64,000 nt of DNA from Phorcus lineatus (Eukaryota; Mollusca; Gastropoda; Trochida; Trochidae): contig OV121088.1 in assembly GCA_921293015.1 (NCBI GenBank), positions 6,013,882-6,077,881 on the forward strand, in the 5' to 3' direction. Positions 22,839 through 36,190 of this stretch are shown here, one piece after another; the stretch's first letter is position 1; every line of letters starts with the position of its first letter. Below the pieces are notes generated by a model, which worked only from the letters and a program-made list of their open reading frames with translations, was not told where the DNA came from and did no database searches. The position numbers and the translations under genes were made by a program.

Positions 22839-24762
22839 ATGAAATGTTTAAGACTTTTACATGTCTGTAGATCCCTTATATGGATGACAGTTTGTATGAG
22901 AGTTTTGAAAACAGGATTTTGTTTAAACCCAATTGGAATCTTGATGTGTCGGTCAAAGTGTGTGTACGACGATGGATGTTTGTTCTACCAGTTTTCCACA
23001 ATCAAGCTTCAGTGCTGTCTGACAAGGAACTGCACATATCAGGACGGATTTACAGAATTCATTCTAAGAATGGTATTTCATGGTACCAATTTCAGTAAAT
23101 TTCAATTATTCTAGATGTGTTTTGACATGGCTCGATCGTTGATTCTTTCGTAAAATAAATCTGTATTTTGTAATGTATTAAACGAAATTGTGTTTTAACA
23201 TTTATTTCATTCAGTGCTCAATATATTTAAGTTAAAATTCACAGTTCTAGTTAAAAAAAATTTTCCTCTCTAAGACCAACAAAACCAATGGCAATGATGA
23301 AAGAAAATAGCAATGATTGACATGTTTTTATTAAGACCAATATCTCAATTCAATTTCTCAAAACACTACAAAATAAAGGGAAGTGCCTTGAAAATCTCAG
23401 TTGGCACTAACATATTCCCTTTTTGAAAATTTCAAATAATGTTTCTCACCAGGAGGACAAAGATCTGAAACAGCGCAGCAGATGTCCACGAGAGACATGG
23501 ATGATAATGACAAAGAGCATGAAAAAGCTCTGTGTTTTATGTAAGTCAAGCCTGTTTTCAATTGATTTGTAATAAACAATAACATGGCAATACATTTTTC
23601 TGCAGGCACATTCAATCAAAGATGAAACAAAGTTTAGATAAATTTTTCTTTTTATCAACTTACAAGGAATCATTAAGGGTATTTTTCAAATTGTGTATTT
23701 TTACGGTCGTACCTTCTTCTGAAAATTTCCAAAGCTCTCGCTCTTATTTGGGCACGCGTGATACGTCATGTATGCTCTCAATATTTCCTCTATCAATTGA
23801 CCGAATTTCTTTTAATCCTGTACATTCACAGGTTCTTTAAATTCAGTATTGAAACTCTAGTCAAACCTGGATATTGAGATACATGTCATGGTCGGTTCAA
23901 TGTAAGCCTTATATTCTTTGTTATGAGACTGAATTGGGTCCTATTTCGAGCAGTACCTGTAAGTTTAAAATTGAAAATTACCTGTCTCTTTGCAGCTGCT
24001 TTGAAACATCCAAAACCTGCATACAGAAAGATGATTATTTCAAAGGAAAGTGGAGTTTTCGCACAATTTGACTTAACCACTCTCACTATTCAACAGTACA
24101 AGGTCAAGAAACAGGGATTAATCAAAGCTATGGTATACTCTTCCTCATCAAAGGTCATCTACACGATAAACTACAGTGGGGAGCTGTTTGCGGTGAAACT
24201 AGGGCAATACAATTTAACACAACTGCTTAGGTACAAATTTGTAACTGGAATGGACATTGATACGAAAACTAATATACTTTATCTTTCTGTGAAAGAAAAC
24301 AATAGTAGTATTATATGCATGTACAACAATACAATGTGTCAAGAAATAACTAAGTTGGAATGTAATATTGTCAATATGGCTGTCGATTGGAGACGACAAA
24401 ACATTTTTGCTCGGGGTGTACATACGATACATGGAATATCTAAAAGTATTGAAACGTTTCGTGTAAAACATTTTACTTTTAGGTTTGGAAAGTGTCTTGA
24501 AGTGGATCCCGGTGCCATGTATCTTTTTTTTGATTTTGGGAAAACCGTTATGAGATTTGATATAAAGAATAAAAAAACTAGGTTAATCAAAACATTTCCT
24601 CACGGTGTAGATGTTCTTCTACATGATTTTCAGAACTTGTACGTCATTAATAGAGTTTTAGTCCTGTCTTTTCTAGACAAAAGTAGCTACTCCAGGAAGA
24701 AGACAATCTCATTAGGTCGAAAAGACAGACACGTAGCAAATCCAAAGGCCTGTCTGATTTGA
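22839..24762 (+). CDS. PAN-like / six-bladed propeller secreted protein, copy B
   Basis: Exons 22839-23072, 23453-23540 and 23996-24762; GT-AG borders with the same phases as copy A. 362 residues. The N-terminus (MKCLRLLHVCRSLIWM) is signal-like, followed by the cysteine motif (CRSKC, GCLFY, QCCLTRNC). The exon 2 linker reads KQRSRCPRE, so the first cysteine of A's CRC is Ser. The exon 3 propeller keeps all six blades: YTINYSGELFAVKL, GMDIDTKTNILYLS, NMAVDWRRQNIFARG, CLEVDPGAMYLFF, DVLLHDFQNLYV. It ends HVANPKACLI with Asn where A has His. Possible N-glycosylation sites NNS and NNT are in blade 3. The donor ATG|GTATTT of intron 1 is weaker than in the other copies. The open frame, constant length and conserved splice phases support a working gene; function unknown. 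Confidence 0.8.
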
Positions 24763-27700
24763 TATCATTTTTATCACTTCCTAATGAAAGAATATGTGTC
24801 GTACTCAAAATATAAATATGATTTCCTTTTTGTTTTATGTTTTTAATTCAATTTATTTCACGAAATAATTCACAATTCTAAGCTATGCATTGAAGCTTGC
24901 ATTGTTTCATATGTTACTAATGTTATATGTTTTACATTAATCAAGAAATTAACCATACAAAGCATGGCGTTCTTCGCTGGATAAAGTCAAAACATATTGT
25001 TTGTATCAATTTGGGTCTTATACAGAAACAAATTCAAATGACAAAGATCAATTTGGGAACTTCTTTTGTAGTTTCAGATGACGTCCAAAGTGTTGATATT
25101 TTGTAGTACTTTTTCTAGTTTAGCTCTCCATTGAATCTGTTGTTTTTACGCAAGCTGCCATTTGCAAAATAGTTTAAGGGTAGCAACTCTTGCCGAATGT
25201 TTATTGAACTCGCCCACTTAATCATGCAATTCGCCAAAGAATCCTGTTCATTTAGTTTGTTTCACAATAATGTTTATTTATTCATTTGTTTATACATTAA
25301 ACAAATTTATAGGTTTGAGCCATGCGACCGTAAAAAAGGCGTACATTAAAAGTAATGTAAAGCAGATTTTTTACTCATTTTGAATTCATTACAGTTGCGT
25401 TTAGTTATATAAATGGTTGGACAAATCTTTAACTATCATAATAGTCTGTTAATGAAGGTTTCGGCATTGCAAGAGTAAATTGACAGCCAATTGTGAAAGG
25501 TTTCAAGGTTCTAATGTTTTAAGATGGTGAATTATCTCCTTTACGTATAAATAGGATAGCTCTGTCTGTCAAACAACAATGCAGGATATCAACTATCCCA
25601 AGAACACATTTGCATGAAAACATCTATGTATCACTTTGTAGAACGATTAGGCTCAGGATATCCCGAGTTGATGCATGAAATCACTCAAACATCAATTCAA
25701 AAGGATAAATAGAACCAGAAGTTACTTCGCAACTCAAATATAAATTTCTGATCTCTATAGAGTTATTTATTTAATATCTGATAATTCTCCATAGGTTATA
25801 CATGTAATGAATAAATAAAATTTTTGTTCAGATCTACCTTTGGAAATAACATTAAACTAATACATTGTGCAAAGTATTGTGTTTTGGTTGAAAGGTGGTA
25901 AGTAGTAATATGAAGCAGTTTTTAATTATGGAAAGGAAGAAGGACTGCAAGAATTGATAAAAACAATATCTTCAAACTTTCGGATGGTTCGTGTGTCTAA
26001 TCTAACACATTTTTTTACTTCCTTCCGGATTCATATTTGATTTTCAAATTCAGATATTATGCATTTCGAGCATATATCCGAAATTCGACAAAGATATATC
26101 ATCAAATGATTGTAATGTGCAGAAATACCTGCTCAGATTGTCTTTGGGTTCTCTACAGATACATTTCGATTCTTAGAGGTCCTCCACTTTTGGGTAGTTC
26201 TCAATAATCCTAATAATAGTCTGATTTCGTTTCTTTCATTTAGTAATCATAGAAGAAACATGTTGGGAAAAAAGAGAACGCCCATGTAGATTCATTTCAG
26301 CTTTCAGAAAATACAAAACCTAGCTGAAATGATCAATTGGTTACCATTATATATTTCTGAGATTATTAAAGGTACTTTATGAGTGGCGCAACAACGAGTA
26401 AAATACAATCTTTTCTACCTCCCGAGATTAGACAAAAATGGTATAAGTCAAGGGAAAGCAGATATTATACCTATTAATGTACTTGTTTTATCTTTCATGT
26501 CCAAAATTAATCTCTTATCTGCGCACTAAGTAACAACTTAGCATTGTTTCGACGACGACACTCGGGTGGTGATATAATTTAAAACTGATGGCCAAATGAG
26601 ATATCTACCAAAATTCTTGTATTTGAAATAAATAAGATAAAAAGTATGAAAAGCCTGATGAGCCTAGGAGCAAATGACCTCCAATGCAAAAAGATAAGAA
26701 TTCAAACCTATGATTTCATAAAAACAATATCCATTTTCTGGGAACAGTTTGCGGTGTTATCGTTCATTTTAAGCATAAAAAGAATAAGATATTGTTCATT
26801 GACAAATATGGATTACGGTGATAAAATCTTAAACACTGAAACGAGAGTCTTATGATCTGAAATTTTAAAAAGACCAATTTTATTATCTTTTTAACATCAA
26901 GTAAAGGCTGATGTAAAATGAACGTTTTTATTTTCACTGAAATATATATTAAAAATGTGCTATTTACTAACTGAAAAAATACAGTATCAAAACGAAACTT
27001 TTTACAATGTGCGGTTCTTAAAAGACTGAAGATAGTATCACTCCTCATTAACCTGAAAAGATCGGACGAGACCATATAAGAGCTCCATACCGATAGTTCT
27101 TTGCAAAAATTATGTTTTTTTATGTGTAGTTAAGAAGTCGATAAAATCTCTTCAGCACACCTGACAAAGGATCACACATTGTCCGTGTGCAAAATAACCA
27201 ATTTTTGATTCAAAACATTATATTTGTGTAAAGCTGTCGATTGCTTATAATGTATTTTGTAGAGAAGACAAATAATAGGTGTTTACGAAATATTGACCTG
27301 TGGTCATTCAATGATTTGGGATTACGTTATGGTTCAATGGACATATACTTCTGTATTGAACGTTTAACAATATCCCATTTTCCTGCAACGCTACAAATCC
27401 TCAAAGACATCCCAAATTACATGATATTTGCACTAGGATACGCAGGTATATGAATGACTTTCGGTATGCACCTGCATAGCTCGTCCCTGATATGTGTGAA
27501 CATTCTCCAGAGCGTACTTTGTAAAATGTTTGTTATGCTGTAAGAAATTGAATCATTTCAACTTGAATTGACATATTTGGAATAGAACAAAATATGGGGC
27601 TTGATATATAGAATCATTGCAAAGTTTTGAAATCCCCTTGAACAAAGGAATCGAACAAATGATATAAACGTTTGATATAAGGAAATACAGATTTTGAATT

Positions 27701-30700
27701 GATAATTCAGATACACAACGGTTGTTTGATGTAATGGATTGATATTTTTCATTATGTATATGTTCATCACAGAGTTGCCCTTGCCTTTGGGTTATCTTCA
27801 TAAGGGAAAATAATAATCTTTGGTTTTCATAAGCTATCCTCATTACATTCAACCTCAAGCTGACTTTCATTGTAGTTTTTGAAATGGGGTTTGATAAAAG
27901 ACTGGGACACTATTGAGATAACTTTGTTTTTCATAAAACATGTTTAATTGAAACGGGAAAAAGAGATAAGCCATGTCCACGATATAGCAATGTTATCTAT
28001 ATCAAGTCTCAATGTCAAGTCTATAAAACAATGGCACAATTCATCTCAAATGATGATATGAATAAATTTAAAGGAAAAAAAGGAGAACGAAATCTTTTCA
28101 TCGGAGTCTCAAATATAAATATCTATATGGGTCTAAGACGATGCCAAGCTTTAATCTCAAAAAGTCTATTTAGGTCATAATTGATAATTTGCAATCAATA
28201 GATAATTAATTTTATTTTAGAAATATCATAATTCAAGTTTGGTTTTATGAAAGGAAACTGAATCATGTCATGTGAAACCAAGAATAGAGATGAAATATAG
28301 CCGGAGTCGATAATGAGAATTTCAACATTGCCAGAAGTTTCGAGAGGCCCTTCTCAAATCGATTAAAATGTTCCCTGATTTATCTCCCCATTAAATCTCA
28401 GAGATAATGCTCTTCAAGTGTATCTTAGTTATCACTTAGATGTAATGTCTCATTATGGGACAAGTCCTAACGACAGTCATTTCTTTCAATCTAAAGTACA
28501 ATCAAAACAATTGAGAAAAAAACGTATATAGCTTTGAGGAGAATCACGATTATATTTCAACTCTGCAAAAGGAGAGGGTAACTTACAACTTACATAAGAG
28601 AATACGTGTGGCTTAACCCTAAAAAGTTATGGATTGTACATTTTGTAACAGTTAAACCCATTTAAAAGCCCAGTGTGAAATTTTACTTTTTTATTTATTT
28701 TTGTATTTGAAATGTAAATAACACAATCAAGTTTGTCAAGCATGTTGAACTACAGAACAGAATACCCTAAATCTATTGTACACATTAGAATTATATTTTA
28801 TGAAAATGATGATGTGTAATCCTATTACAACCCTAGTACTATCCGTGAAAAAGGTGCTATCAAAATAATCAGGCCAACCTTAGTTACTTAACTTTGATGA
28901 CCATTTAGCATATTGTCTAACTTGCATGTTATTATTTCTTTGTTTGTTTAGGTGATAGACGGACTTTCTATCTGTATATTATGATTCCTGCTAGTTTTAG
29001 GGGTTTTTTTTAAAACTGCGGCTTATGATATATAACATATTCAAAAAAAAAATGTTTCTCTTTTGTATGATCAATCTGTAGATTAAATGTTTCCAGACAA
29101 ATGTTATCTAGACGACCTAAAAACATTAACAATCTTGAGACAATTTCAGTATTAACTCAATATTTTATAACATTTCTCATTATTAACTTGTTCATGAATT
29201 TTTTTAATCCAGTGATATCAATGGTGAAATATTTCTTTTACTACCAAATAACTACAAAAAAAGGAAAATAAACCTTTTCTTATCTTGAACCACTTTAAAT
29301 CTTAATTCGAATCAGTCGTGAAGATTGCATCAGTCCGTTATTAGATATCTGATCCCCATATGATAGTTCTTAGTAGTTGATTAAAGATGACGGTTGTCTT
29401 AATTATTCATAATGTTATTTCCTTTTGCAAATGAAAGGATGACCTACAAAGTAATACGATTTTGTTTTAACAAGCATCATGAGAGAAAAAGCTAGGACTT
29501 GTGATGAAACTATGATTTCTTCTTTGGAAGCTATGGAAGTTCAAAGTTACAGATGAACATATTTGAGAAGAACTGTAAATTTAAAAAATCAAAAAGGTGT
29601 TTTACCTGTGGCAAATAACATCTCCCGGATTTTGAACTAAAAGTACAAATATTTACCGTCAACAATTAAAAAAGAGGTTTTGGATTGTTAAGAGTCGGCA
29701 TCATAAAAAAATTAGAATATCTTAACTTCTGTCCTGAATAGCTCAAAACGTATCCCAGCCATGATCATTTTGATAATAGGCACCTCGCCATTTGTTGTTC
29801 TAAAAAAGCATAGGGTAGTTTTAAGTGAAATCATTCTTCTTCCTTTTTAGTGCATCTACATTATTATTATATTAGCCTCACTTATTATGATAAAAAACGA
29901 TCGACAATTATCTTACAGGATGCTGCTATGTTTATTGGTTCTTTCGTTATGTTAATTCTTCATCGGATTTATCATTTACGATCATATTGTTTTTATTGTG
30001 TGATCTGTGACACTGTGGGTAAAATTCCCAGTTGCGCCTCTGTGTTTGTTCTTATGTATTCTCTTTGAAAAGACACTTATTGGGTTAAAGGAAATAAGAT
30101 ATTATTTTTATAAGTGAAAAAGCAACAATGGTGTCAGTTTCTTCTTATTATTATCATCATTATCATTACTCATGTAATCAAGATGCCTTCCATCGTCACG
30201 CTTTCTATAGAAAAACTATCAAGCCCTAAAATATGTTTAAAATGGTATTGAACTTGAAGCCCTTTAATATCAAAAGTATCAGAAAAGTGATGATATGATT
30301 CGAGACTAAATTGTGAACCTGTTTTGAGATACTTCTGTTATAGTTAGTTTTTGCTTTCATTTGAAACGTGTAAACTGAATTAAATTTAGTAGATTTCATA
30401 AGATTAAAAGTACAGTTAAGGGATAACAGCATGTATCAACACGTGTTTGTTGTTGCATCCTGGTATGTAATTTTTCAATAAAAACCCAAACAATATATAT
30501 TCACCTGAAATAGGAATTATTGTTTTCCTCTGTTACCATTTGAATTTGATTCAACTTCGAACTAAAACGAATTCAAATGTACTTGTGTGTGTTCATTTGA
30601 ACTGATCATTTGAAAAGAGGCCACTGGTCTCTAAACTACCAAGGTGTAATGTTTAATTGTGAAGTATCAGTTTAAACTATGCCTTGGTTTATTGGAGCAT

Positions 30701-32032
30701 TATCTGTGAATAGAGAACACAGAAACAATTTTTAGCACTTTAAATGTATCATACATAGAATAATATTTGCTGCGCTCTATCTATGAAAATTTCATCTATC
30801 CATCCATTTGTAACAGACTGGAATACATCAAATCAATAGAGAAATCTGCCAGGGTGTACCTTATCAGCAATATGCCATACAGACCTGAGATTGATGCTAA
30901 ACTGAACCCAAGTAAACTTAAGAGTAACATCAAGAAACAAAAACGTTTATCCAATCTTATTGATTTGCAGACATTCATCTACATTTACTTTTCATACGGT
31001 AAAGAAATATATTTTCATATATCAAACGCATCAATCTATCAACGATAGAAACAAATTAAGTTACGAAAGGCATTTTGAGATTACTTTTACTAAACTCTCT
31101 CAAAGATTTCTAGTTTCTAAAATCTCATATCTGTAAATCTTGTAAAGATCGGTTTTATCATTTCAAACCTACATCAACGATGAACTGTAAATGCGTTTAA
31201 TAATATATCTCCAGTGGAATCAAAGATAGAATTTCTTTTTTTGAGTGTCCCATTAACGTTTAATGCCAGACTATAGGAAATAAGGATATCACAGACCTTT
31301 AAATCTGTTAAATTATCATCTTTGAATGGATTTGTATACCCCTGGAATTTTCAAAGATTGTATCATTCCCTTCTTCATTATTAAAATGTGATGGTCATAT
31401 ATGATTGGACTAAGTAAACATGTTTAAATGATTGTGGAAGTATTTGTCATATTTGATTATTCAACAAGCTCAAAACAATTGTAAACGTTTGTGGTCATAA
31501 TGTTAATTTCTCACTAATCAACTTTAACCTTTTTTTAAAATTTTGGTTTTGTATTTGATCCACTTATCATCTCAATTCAAATCAAAATAGATTATTTAAA
31601 TCATATAGGTGAATAAATCAGTAATTGATCAAAAATAACATGACAGCTTATGTATAATGATGAAAATATTTATGTTCTAGCACGAATCTTTTGTTTTGTA
31701 CAAATATTTTGGGGGAATTGATTGAGAACTTTTAACATTATTTTGTTCTTAATATATAGATTGTAAATATATATATTCATTGTCACCAAACTAGTCTGGT
31801 ACCTGTTGTCTCACAAAACGAACAAACAAACAATTACTTTGTCGAATGGAAATATATTCAGCAAATCTTAGGTGAGGTGTATAGTTTAGATTAATTATAC
31901 CTTGAGATTGGAATGGAACATCAAAAAGTTACAATGAAAAACTAGATATAGAGCGGGAGATAGTAATATACTGTTTTTAGGCCCCAATTTACATTTTTAT
32001 CCTTGTTTTCCTTGTTTATATTTTCCTCCCAG
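24763..32032. other. Intergenic duplicated DNA, no gene supported
   Basis: No coding gene recognised; short open frames lack resemblance. About 25690-26100 matches 17385-17789. About 26720-27220 repeats the upstream flank of B. About 27330-27500 resembles 60220-60350 (GATATTTGCACTAG in both). From about 27640 a block colinear with 36230 onwards begins: GGTTGTTTGATGTAATGGAT at 27719 versus TTGTTTGATGTCATGGAT at 36286. The match at 29345 (ATATCTGATCCCCATATGAT) recurs at 37125, and TTTACTAAACTCTCT at 31085 recurs at 37258. Confidence 0.5.
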
Positions 32033-32119
32033 GATAACAATGATCTGACGAAACAGGTCTATGTCCACAATTTACACATAGAATTAGGACAAAGAGGATG
32101 AAAAACCGTTGTGTTTCAT
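32033..32119 (+). pseudogene. Exon 2 relic of the propeller family
   Basis: Flanked by a CCTCCCAG acceptor and a CAT|GTAACT donor, in the sequence context of exon 2. It is 87 bp instead of 88 and holds GATCTGACGAAACAG, ATGTCCAC and a terminal GTTGTGTTTCAT. The one-base loss and a TGA break the frame. No exon 1 or exon 3 was found nearby, so this is the remains of a fifth gene copy. Confidence 0.75.
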
Positions 32120-33227
32120 GTAACTTACCTACCAGTATCATTTTGATATATAGTAGTATTTAACTTTCTGGCTCATTATCGTAATGAGACAACAAAACTT
32201 ATATAATACAGAGTAATTAAACAACAAAACTGAATTTTGTTATTGACAGAACTTGTTAGAATTTTAGAATTTCAAAGTCAGGAGGCATCCAAGATAAAAA
32301 TGTTTTGAGCTTGAAACTCATAAATCTTTTACATTGTAAATTGTGTTGATAAGGATCAAATATGCTAATATTATCTCAGAGACTAAATTTTTTTGTGAAA
32401 AATTAAAAAGTATGGTTTGACTGTTCAAGTTTTTTTTGAAAAAAATAAGAGTTGATCATTCAGTCACAAGTCATGTGAGCTCTTCATTACATTCAAAGCC
32501 TAAAAATAGAACGTTGTCGTTCCTTGTAACTTTGCTCAGAGCTTTTTGGTCATTTTATGTCCATCAAATCAAACAGCTATGTCCACCTGTCCATAATATC
32601 AGGGTAATGATGTGTACGACAAACTCTTGCCTGTAGCATTTGACATTTCTGTCACTTTCAGTTGTCCTAATTTGCATATGTCGGTCTGAGGCATACAGGA
32701 TAATAATGCTGTACATTTTACCTTAAAGTAGATAATGAAAATAAATTCATTATGGTCATTGTTAGTTAAAGAATTATGACTTTGGATTAATAGCAGAAAT
32801 GATTCTGACTGCAAATGAAAATCTATTTCAAATTGATAAGTCAGGTAATGGTATTTAATGTCTTACAATATTAGTACAGGGCAAGTGTACCATTTCACTT
32901 TTAATTGCGCTTGTAGAACTGTAGAAAAGTATATATATTAATGTGCACTGTCTACATTCACTCAAAAAATTCGTTTCCAGGTCTGTCAAACTGGTTTCCT
33001 TAAGAATCTTTCATTCTTTTGTTTATACCATATTATAAATGGTAAATAAAAATGGATCGATTAACAAATGTGCACATTACATGACGATTCAATGAATACG
33101 GTTACCTATTTTTAAAAGAGATTGATAGGACAGAATTTTATTGATCAAACAATATCAACGCTTGTACAAGCATTGATTGATTCAAGAATAGACTACCCAG
33201 AAGTTTATACGGGCTACTAGTCAAATA
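32120..33227. other. Intergenic
   Basis: No gene. 32925-33060 is colinear with 40615-40745 (ATGTGCACTG, CGTTTCCAGGTC, TCAAACTGGT, AAATGGTAAATAAAA), marking the right end of the block duplicated from 27.6 kb. Confidence 0.5.
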
Positions 33228-35660
33228 CAGACAGACAGACAGTATTTATTCAGCATTCAAGGCCATGGCCCAAATTACAATATCTATTACAAATCCATGT
33301 GCTGCTGGTTAACTTGTAACAAGACACAAGTTACAGAATTTGGACAAGCGTCCGTAAAATACCTGGAAGATTTCAACAAGTTTCATAAATACAATACAAT
33401 ACAGTACAATTTCTGTATTTAAAACTATACAAGCTATTGGATAAAAGTTTACATATTTCGAATTTTACGAGCCTGCAAAAGGAATTTAGCAATATTCACT
33501 ATAACATTTTCATTATTACAAGACATAAGTCTTACAAACTCTTCCTTACTAGGTTTGATAAAATCATCATGGTGAAAGTAATCTTTTCTTGCATCCTTGT
33601 AGAGTTCACAAACCATTAACAGGTGATATTCATCTTCAACTAGTGATATTCCTTTGCTATGACAATACAAGCAGAGTCTATTACAATATTCTGTATCATT
33701 ATGTCTTCCTGTTTCAACAGGTAGTTTGAAAATATTACATCTAAATTGACTCAAAATTTGTTTATAGTACAATGGAATATCTAAGGAAAGATATCTTTTA
33801 ACTTGCAACATGGTCTTAAATTGACAGTAAGTCTGACATTTACTCATTTCAGAAACAGTGCTATGCCAATCCTGGCTCAGGCAATCAAACAATCTTTGTT
33901 TAAAAAGTGAAATAAACATTTTAATGTTTCCTATATCCTGGCTTAACCAAAGGACACCAAAGCCAAACTGAAATAAAATGCTTCTAATATGTGATACCCA
34001 TGTTGTTCTACCTACATCATCAAGTGTCTTTAACATACAATAAGTTTGATAAGGCAATCTATTTGCTTCCATAGTAATCAATTTACACCAAAATTTTAAT
34101 GGTTTTAACGTATAGTTATACTGAAGGGGAATTCTGCCACATTCCCCTAGGGCCATAACATTACATGTATATCTATTTAATTTCAAAATCCTCCTGCATA
34201 GTGACGTTTGTACCTTTTCAATAACTCGGGAATAGTGAACACCCCATATCTCCGCTCCATAGGTAACTATAGGTATAACGACTGTATCAAAAACCTTAAA
34301 AGCATCTGTACAAGAAACAATTGCGTACCTGCGCTGGTAGCCATAAAATGACAATAGAGCCTTATTAGCCTGGGATGATAAACAACTCTGTGCCCTAGTC
34401 CATGATAAGGTGGGAAGAAACACAAGACCAAGATATCTATATTTATTTACAACCTCAATAACTTTACCTTTATAATACCACTTTTCATATGACCTAAGAG
34501 GACCACCTCTCCTGAAAACCATAATTTTAGTTTTATTTAAATTTACTTTCATTCCTGTTTCATCACAGAACTTTTCAAGTACATTTATTTTTCTTTGTAG
34601 CTGAACAGCAGTATCACTAACACTAGACACATCATCTGCAAAAAATAAAGCCATCACATTTGGACAATCTTGAGATATGAAAATACCATTTCCACCGTTC
34701 TTCTCAAACATTGAAGATAATTGATTAATGAAAATAATAAATATTATAGGACTCAAAATACAGCCTTGCCTTGTTCCGATATTACACTGAAAATAATCTG
34801 TTATCCCATTTGATGTTCTAATACAAGATGTAAGAGCAGAATACATGGAAATAAGAAATCTCAAGAATTTACCTTTAACACCTATATCAGACAAGCTCTT
34901 GAACAGGACTCTATGGTTTATACAATCAAAAGCCTTACTGAAATCAATAAATATACAATAAAACCTTCCTCTTTTTTTGGAGAGATATTTCTGAATCATC
35001 CCTTGCAAAGCAAATATCTGATCAACAGTAGAATAGTTTGGCCTGAAACCAGCTTGAAACTCTGAAATAACATTTATCTTTTCACAATATGATCTTAACC
35101 TCTTATCTAATAAGGCAGCAAGCGCTTTACATAAAGTATCAATTAATGAGATTCCTCTATAATTATCCACTTTCTTTTTGTCTCCAGACTTGTGTAATGG
35201 ACAGATAATACTCTTACCCCACTGTAATAAACCATTATCAAACAAAGCATTATTAATCTTGGTTAATAAAGGAACAATATAATGTTTTGTACTTTTCAAA
35301 AATTCACTTGGAATGCCATCCTCACCAGGAGATTTCCCTTGTCTAAGATTAAACAAACTCAACTTCTGCCTCAGTAAAACAACTATTTAATTCTTCCTGA
35401 ACATTTTTGAAAATATCATTATCAGTAACACTGCCATGATTATTTTCTTCATAACAAAAATCAGAAAATGTATCTGTAACAGAAATAGCATTATCATTAT
35501 CAACAATAGGACCAACATTTAATAAATTCTCAAAATGATTAAACCATTGATCTGTATCTATATCCTTTGGCAAGTCACTTTTAATTTTATGCCTCTTTAG
35601 AATTTTCCAAAATGTTTTGGGATTATTTCTGGATAATATAGGTAAAGGATAACAGTAACA
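33228..35660 (-). mobile_element. LINE with largely intact RT, minus strand
   Basis: 5'-truncated non-LTR element. It starts within the pre-RT region (NNPKTFWKILKRHKIKSD near 35620, DQWFNHFENLLN), has a single frameshift near 35360, then a long RT frame. The 3' end is AATAAATACTGTCTGTCTG on the minus strand, a tetranucleotide tail rather than poly(A). Related fragments lie at 3361-3735 and 15020-16545. No clear target-site duplication was found. By frame integrity it is the best-preserved retroelement in the window. Confidence 0.85.
33449..35362 (-). CDS. LINE reverse transcriptase ORF (637 codons)
   Basis: Uninterrupted 637-residue frame belonging to the element above. RT landmarks, in order: KSPGEDGIPSEFL, DNYRGISLIDTLCKAL, FIDFSKAFDCINH (motif A Asp), GTRQGCILSPIIFIIF (motif B), ALFFADDVSSVSD (motif C, catalytic DD), GMKVNLNKTKIMVF, then YRYLGLVF and LSWTRAQS. 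The C-terminus has CLYCHSKG...DEYHLLMVC, a CxxC-H-C motif. The first ATG is internal to the original protein, since the pre-RT part lies upstream in another frame; the full polyprotein is not encoded. Clade not assigned with certainty. It may express no protein, lacking a 5' region and endonuclease. Confidence 0.85.
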   Translation of the reverse strand: MSLFNLRQGKSPGEDGIPSEFLKSTKHYIVPLLTKINNALFDNGLLQWGKSIICPLHKSGDKKKVDNYRGISLIDTLCKALAALLDKRLRSYCEKINVISEFQAGFRPNYSTVDQIFALQGMIQKYLSKKRGRFYCIFIDFSKAFDCINHRVLFKSLSDIGVKGKFLRFLISMYSALTSCIRTSNGITDYFQCNIGTRQGCILSPIIFIIFINQLSSMFEKNGGNGIFISQDCPNVMALFFADDVSSVSDTAVQLQRKINVLEKFCDETGMKVNLNKTKIMVFRRGGPLRSYEKWYYKGKVIEVVNKYRYLGLVFLPTLSWTRAQSCLSSQANKALLSFYGYQRRYAIVSCTDAFKVFDTVVIPIVTYGAEIWGVHYSRVIEKVQTSLCRRILKLNRYTCNVMALGECGRIPLQYNYTLKPLKFWCKLITMEANRLPYQTYCMLKTLDDVGRTTWVSHIRSILFQFGFGVLWLSQDIGNIKMFISLFKQRLFDCLSQDWHSTVSEMSKCQTYCQFKTMLQVKRYLSLDIPLYYKQILSQFRCNIFKLPVETGRHNDTEYCNRLCLYCHSKGISLVEDEYHLLMVCELYKDARKDYFHHDDFIKPSKEEFVRLMSCNNENVIVNIAKFLLQARKIRNM

Positions 35661-35923
35661 ATTTTCATGCTAGTCTTCAATTTTATAAATGGACTTGCTC
35701 TCAACTACCAAGGCTTAAAGCTACTAACTTTCGTGATAGAATATGAAAGTGATTATGAAGTAAGAATGAAATTTGAGAATGCTGATATAAGTTCTTAAGT
35801 GATATTTATGAATGAGATGCTTGAAGGTTTGCAGACTAAGTAGAAAGAAAGACTGATATTACATTCAAGGCTCTCCTCAACATAATACTTATAGAGAATG
35901 TTAAACGACTACCCGTTAAATAA
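35661..35923. other. Intergenic
   Basis: Nothing recognised. Confidence 0.4.
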
Positions 35924-36190
35924 CATTTTTATTAAAACGAGTGAGTGGTTTGGAATTTAACGAGCTTAAGCAAGTTATTTATGGTACGATTCACGAGTAT
36001 CATAAAAACGTAATTGAATGGGACTGAGTTTAGTATCTTAATTATTGATTGCTGTGATACATCACTGCTGTGACGTCATATGTGAAGATTTGACGTCATG
36101 TGACGTCCGTTAACACGCGATGATATGACACAATGTGCAATAACATTGTAGTGTTAATAAACGGCGGTTTTGTCAATGGGCGAGTTATAA
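35924..36190. repeat. MITE-like hairpin segment
   Basis: TTATTAAAACGAGTGAGTGG (from about 35931) is mirrored by ACGATTCACGAGTATCATAAAAACG (to about 36010), imperfectly. Next come GTTTAGTAT, repeated TGACGTCA motifs and GGCGAGTTATAAAAC. Related to the hairpins at 49246-49335 and 59646-59699, which share the ACGAGTG / CACTCGT core. Confidence 0.45.

Noticed and set aside
24763-32032. Several 60-105 codon frames as small genes
   Set aside because: Isolated, not conserved in the duplicated blocks, and at the length expected by chance in AT-rich DNA.
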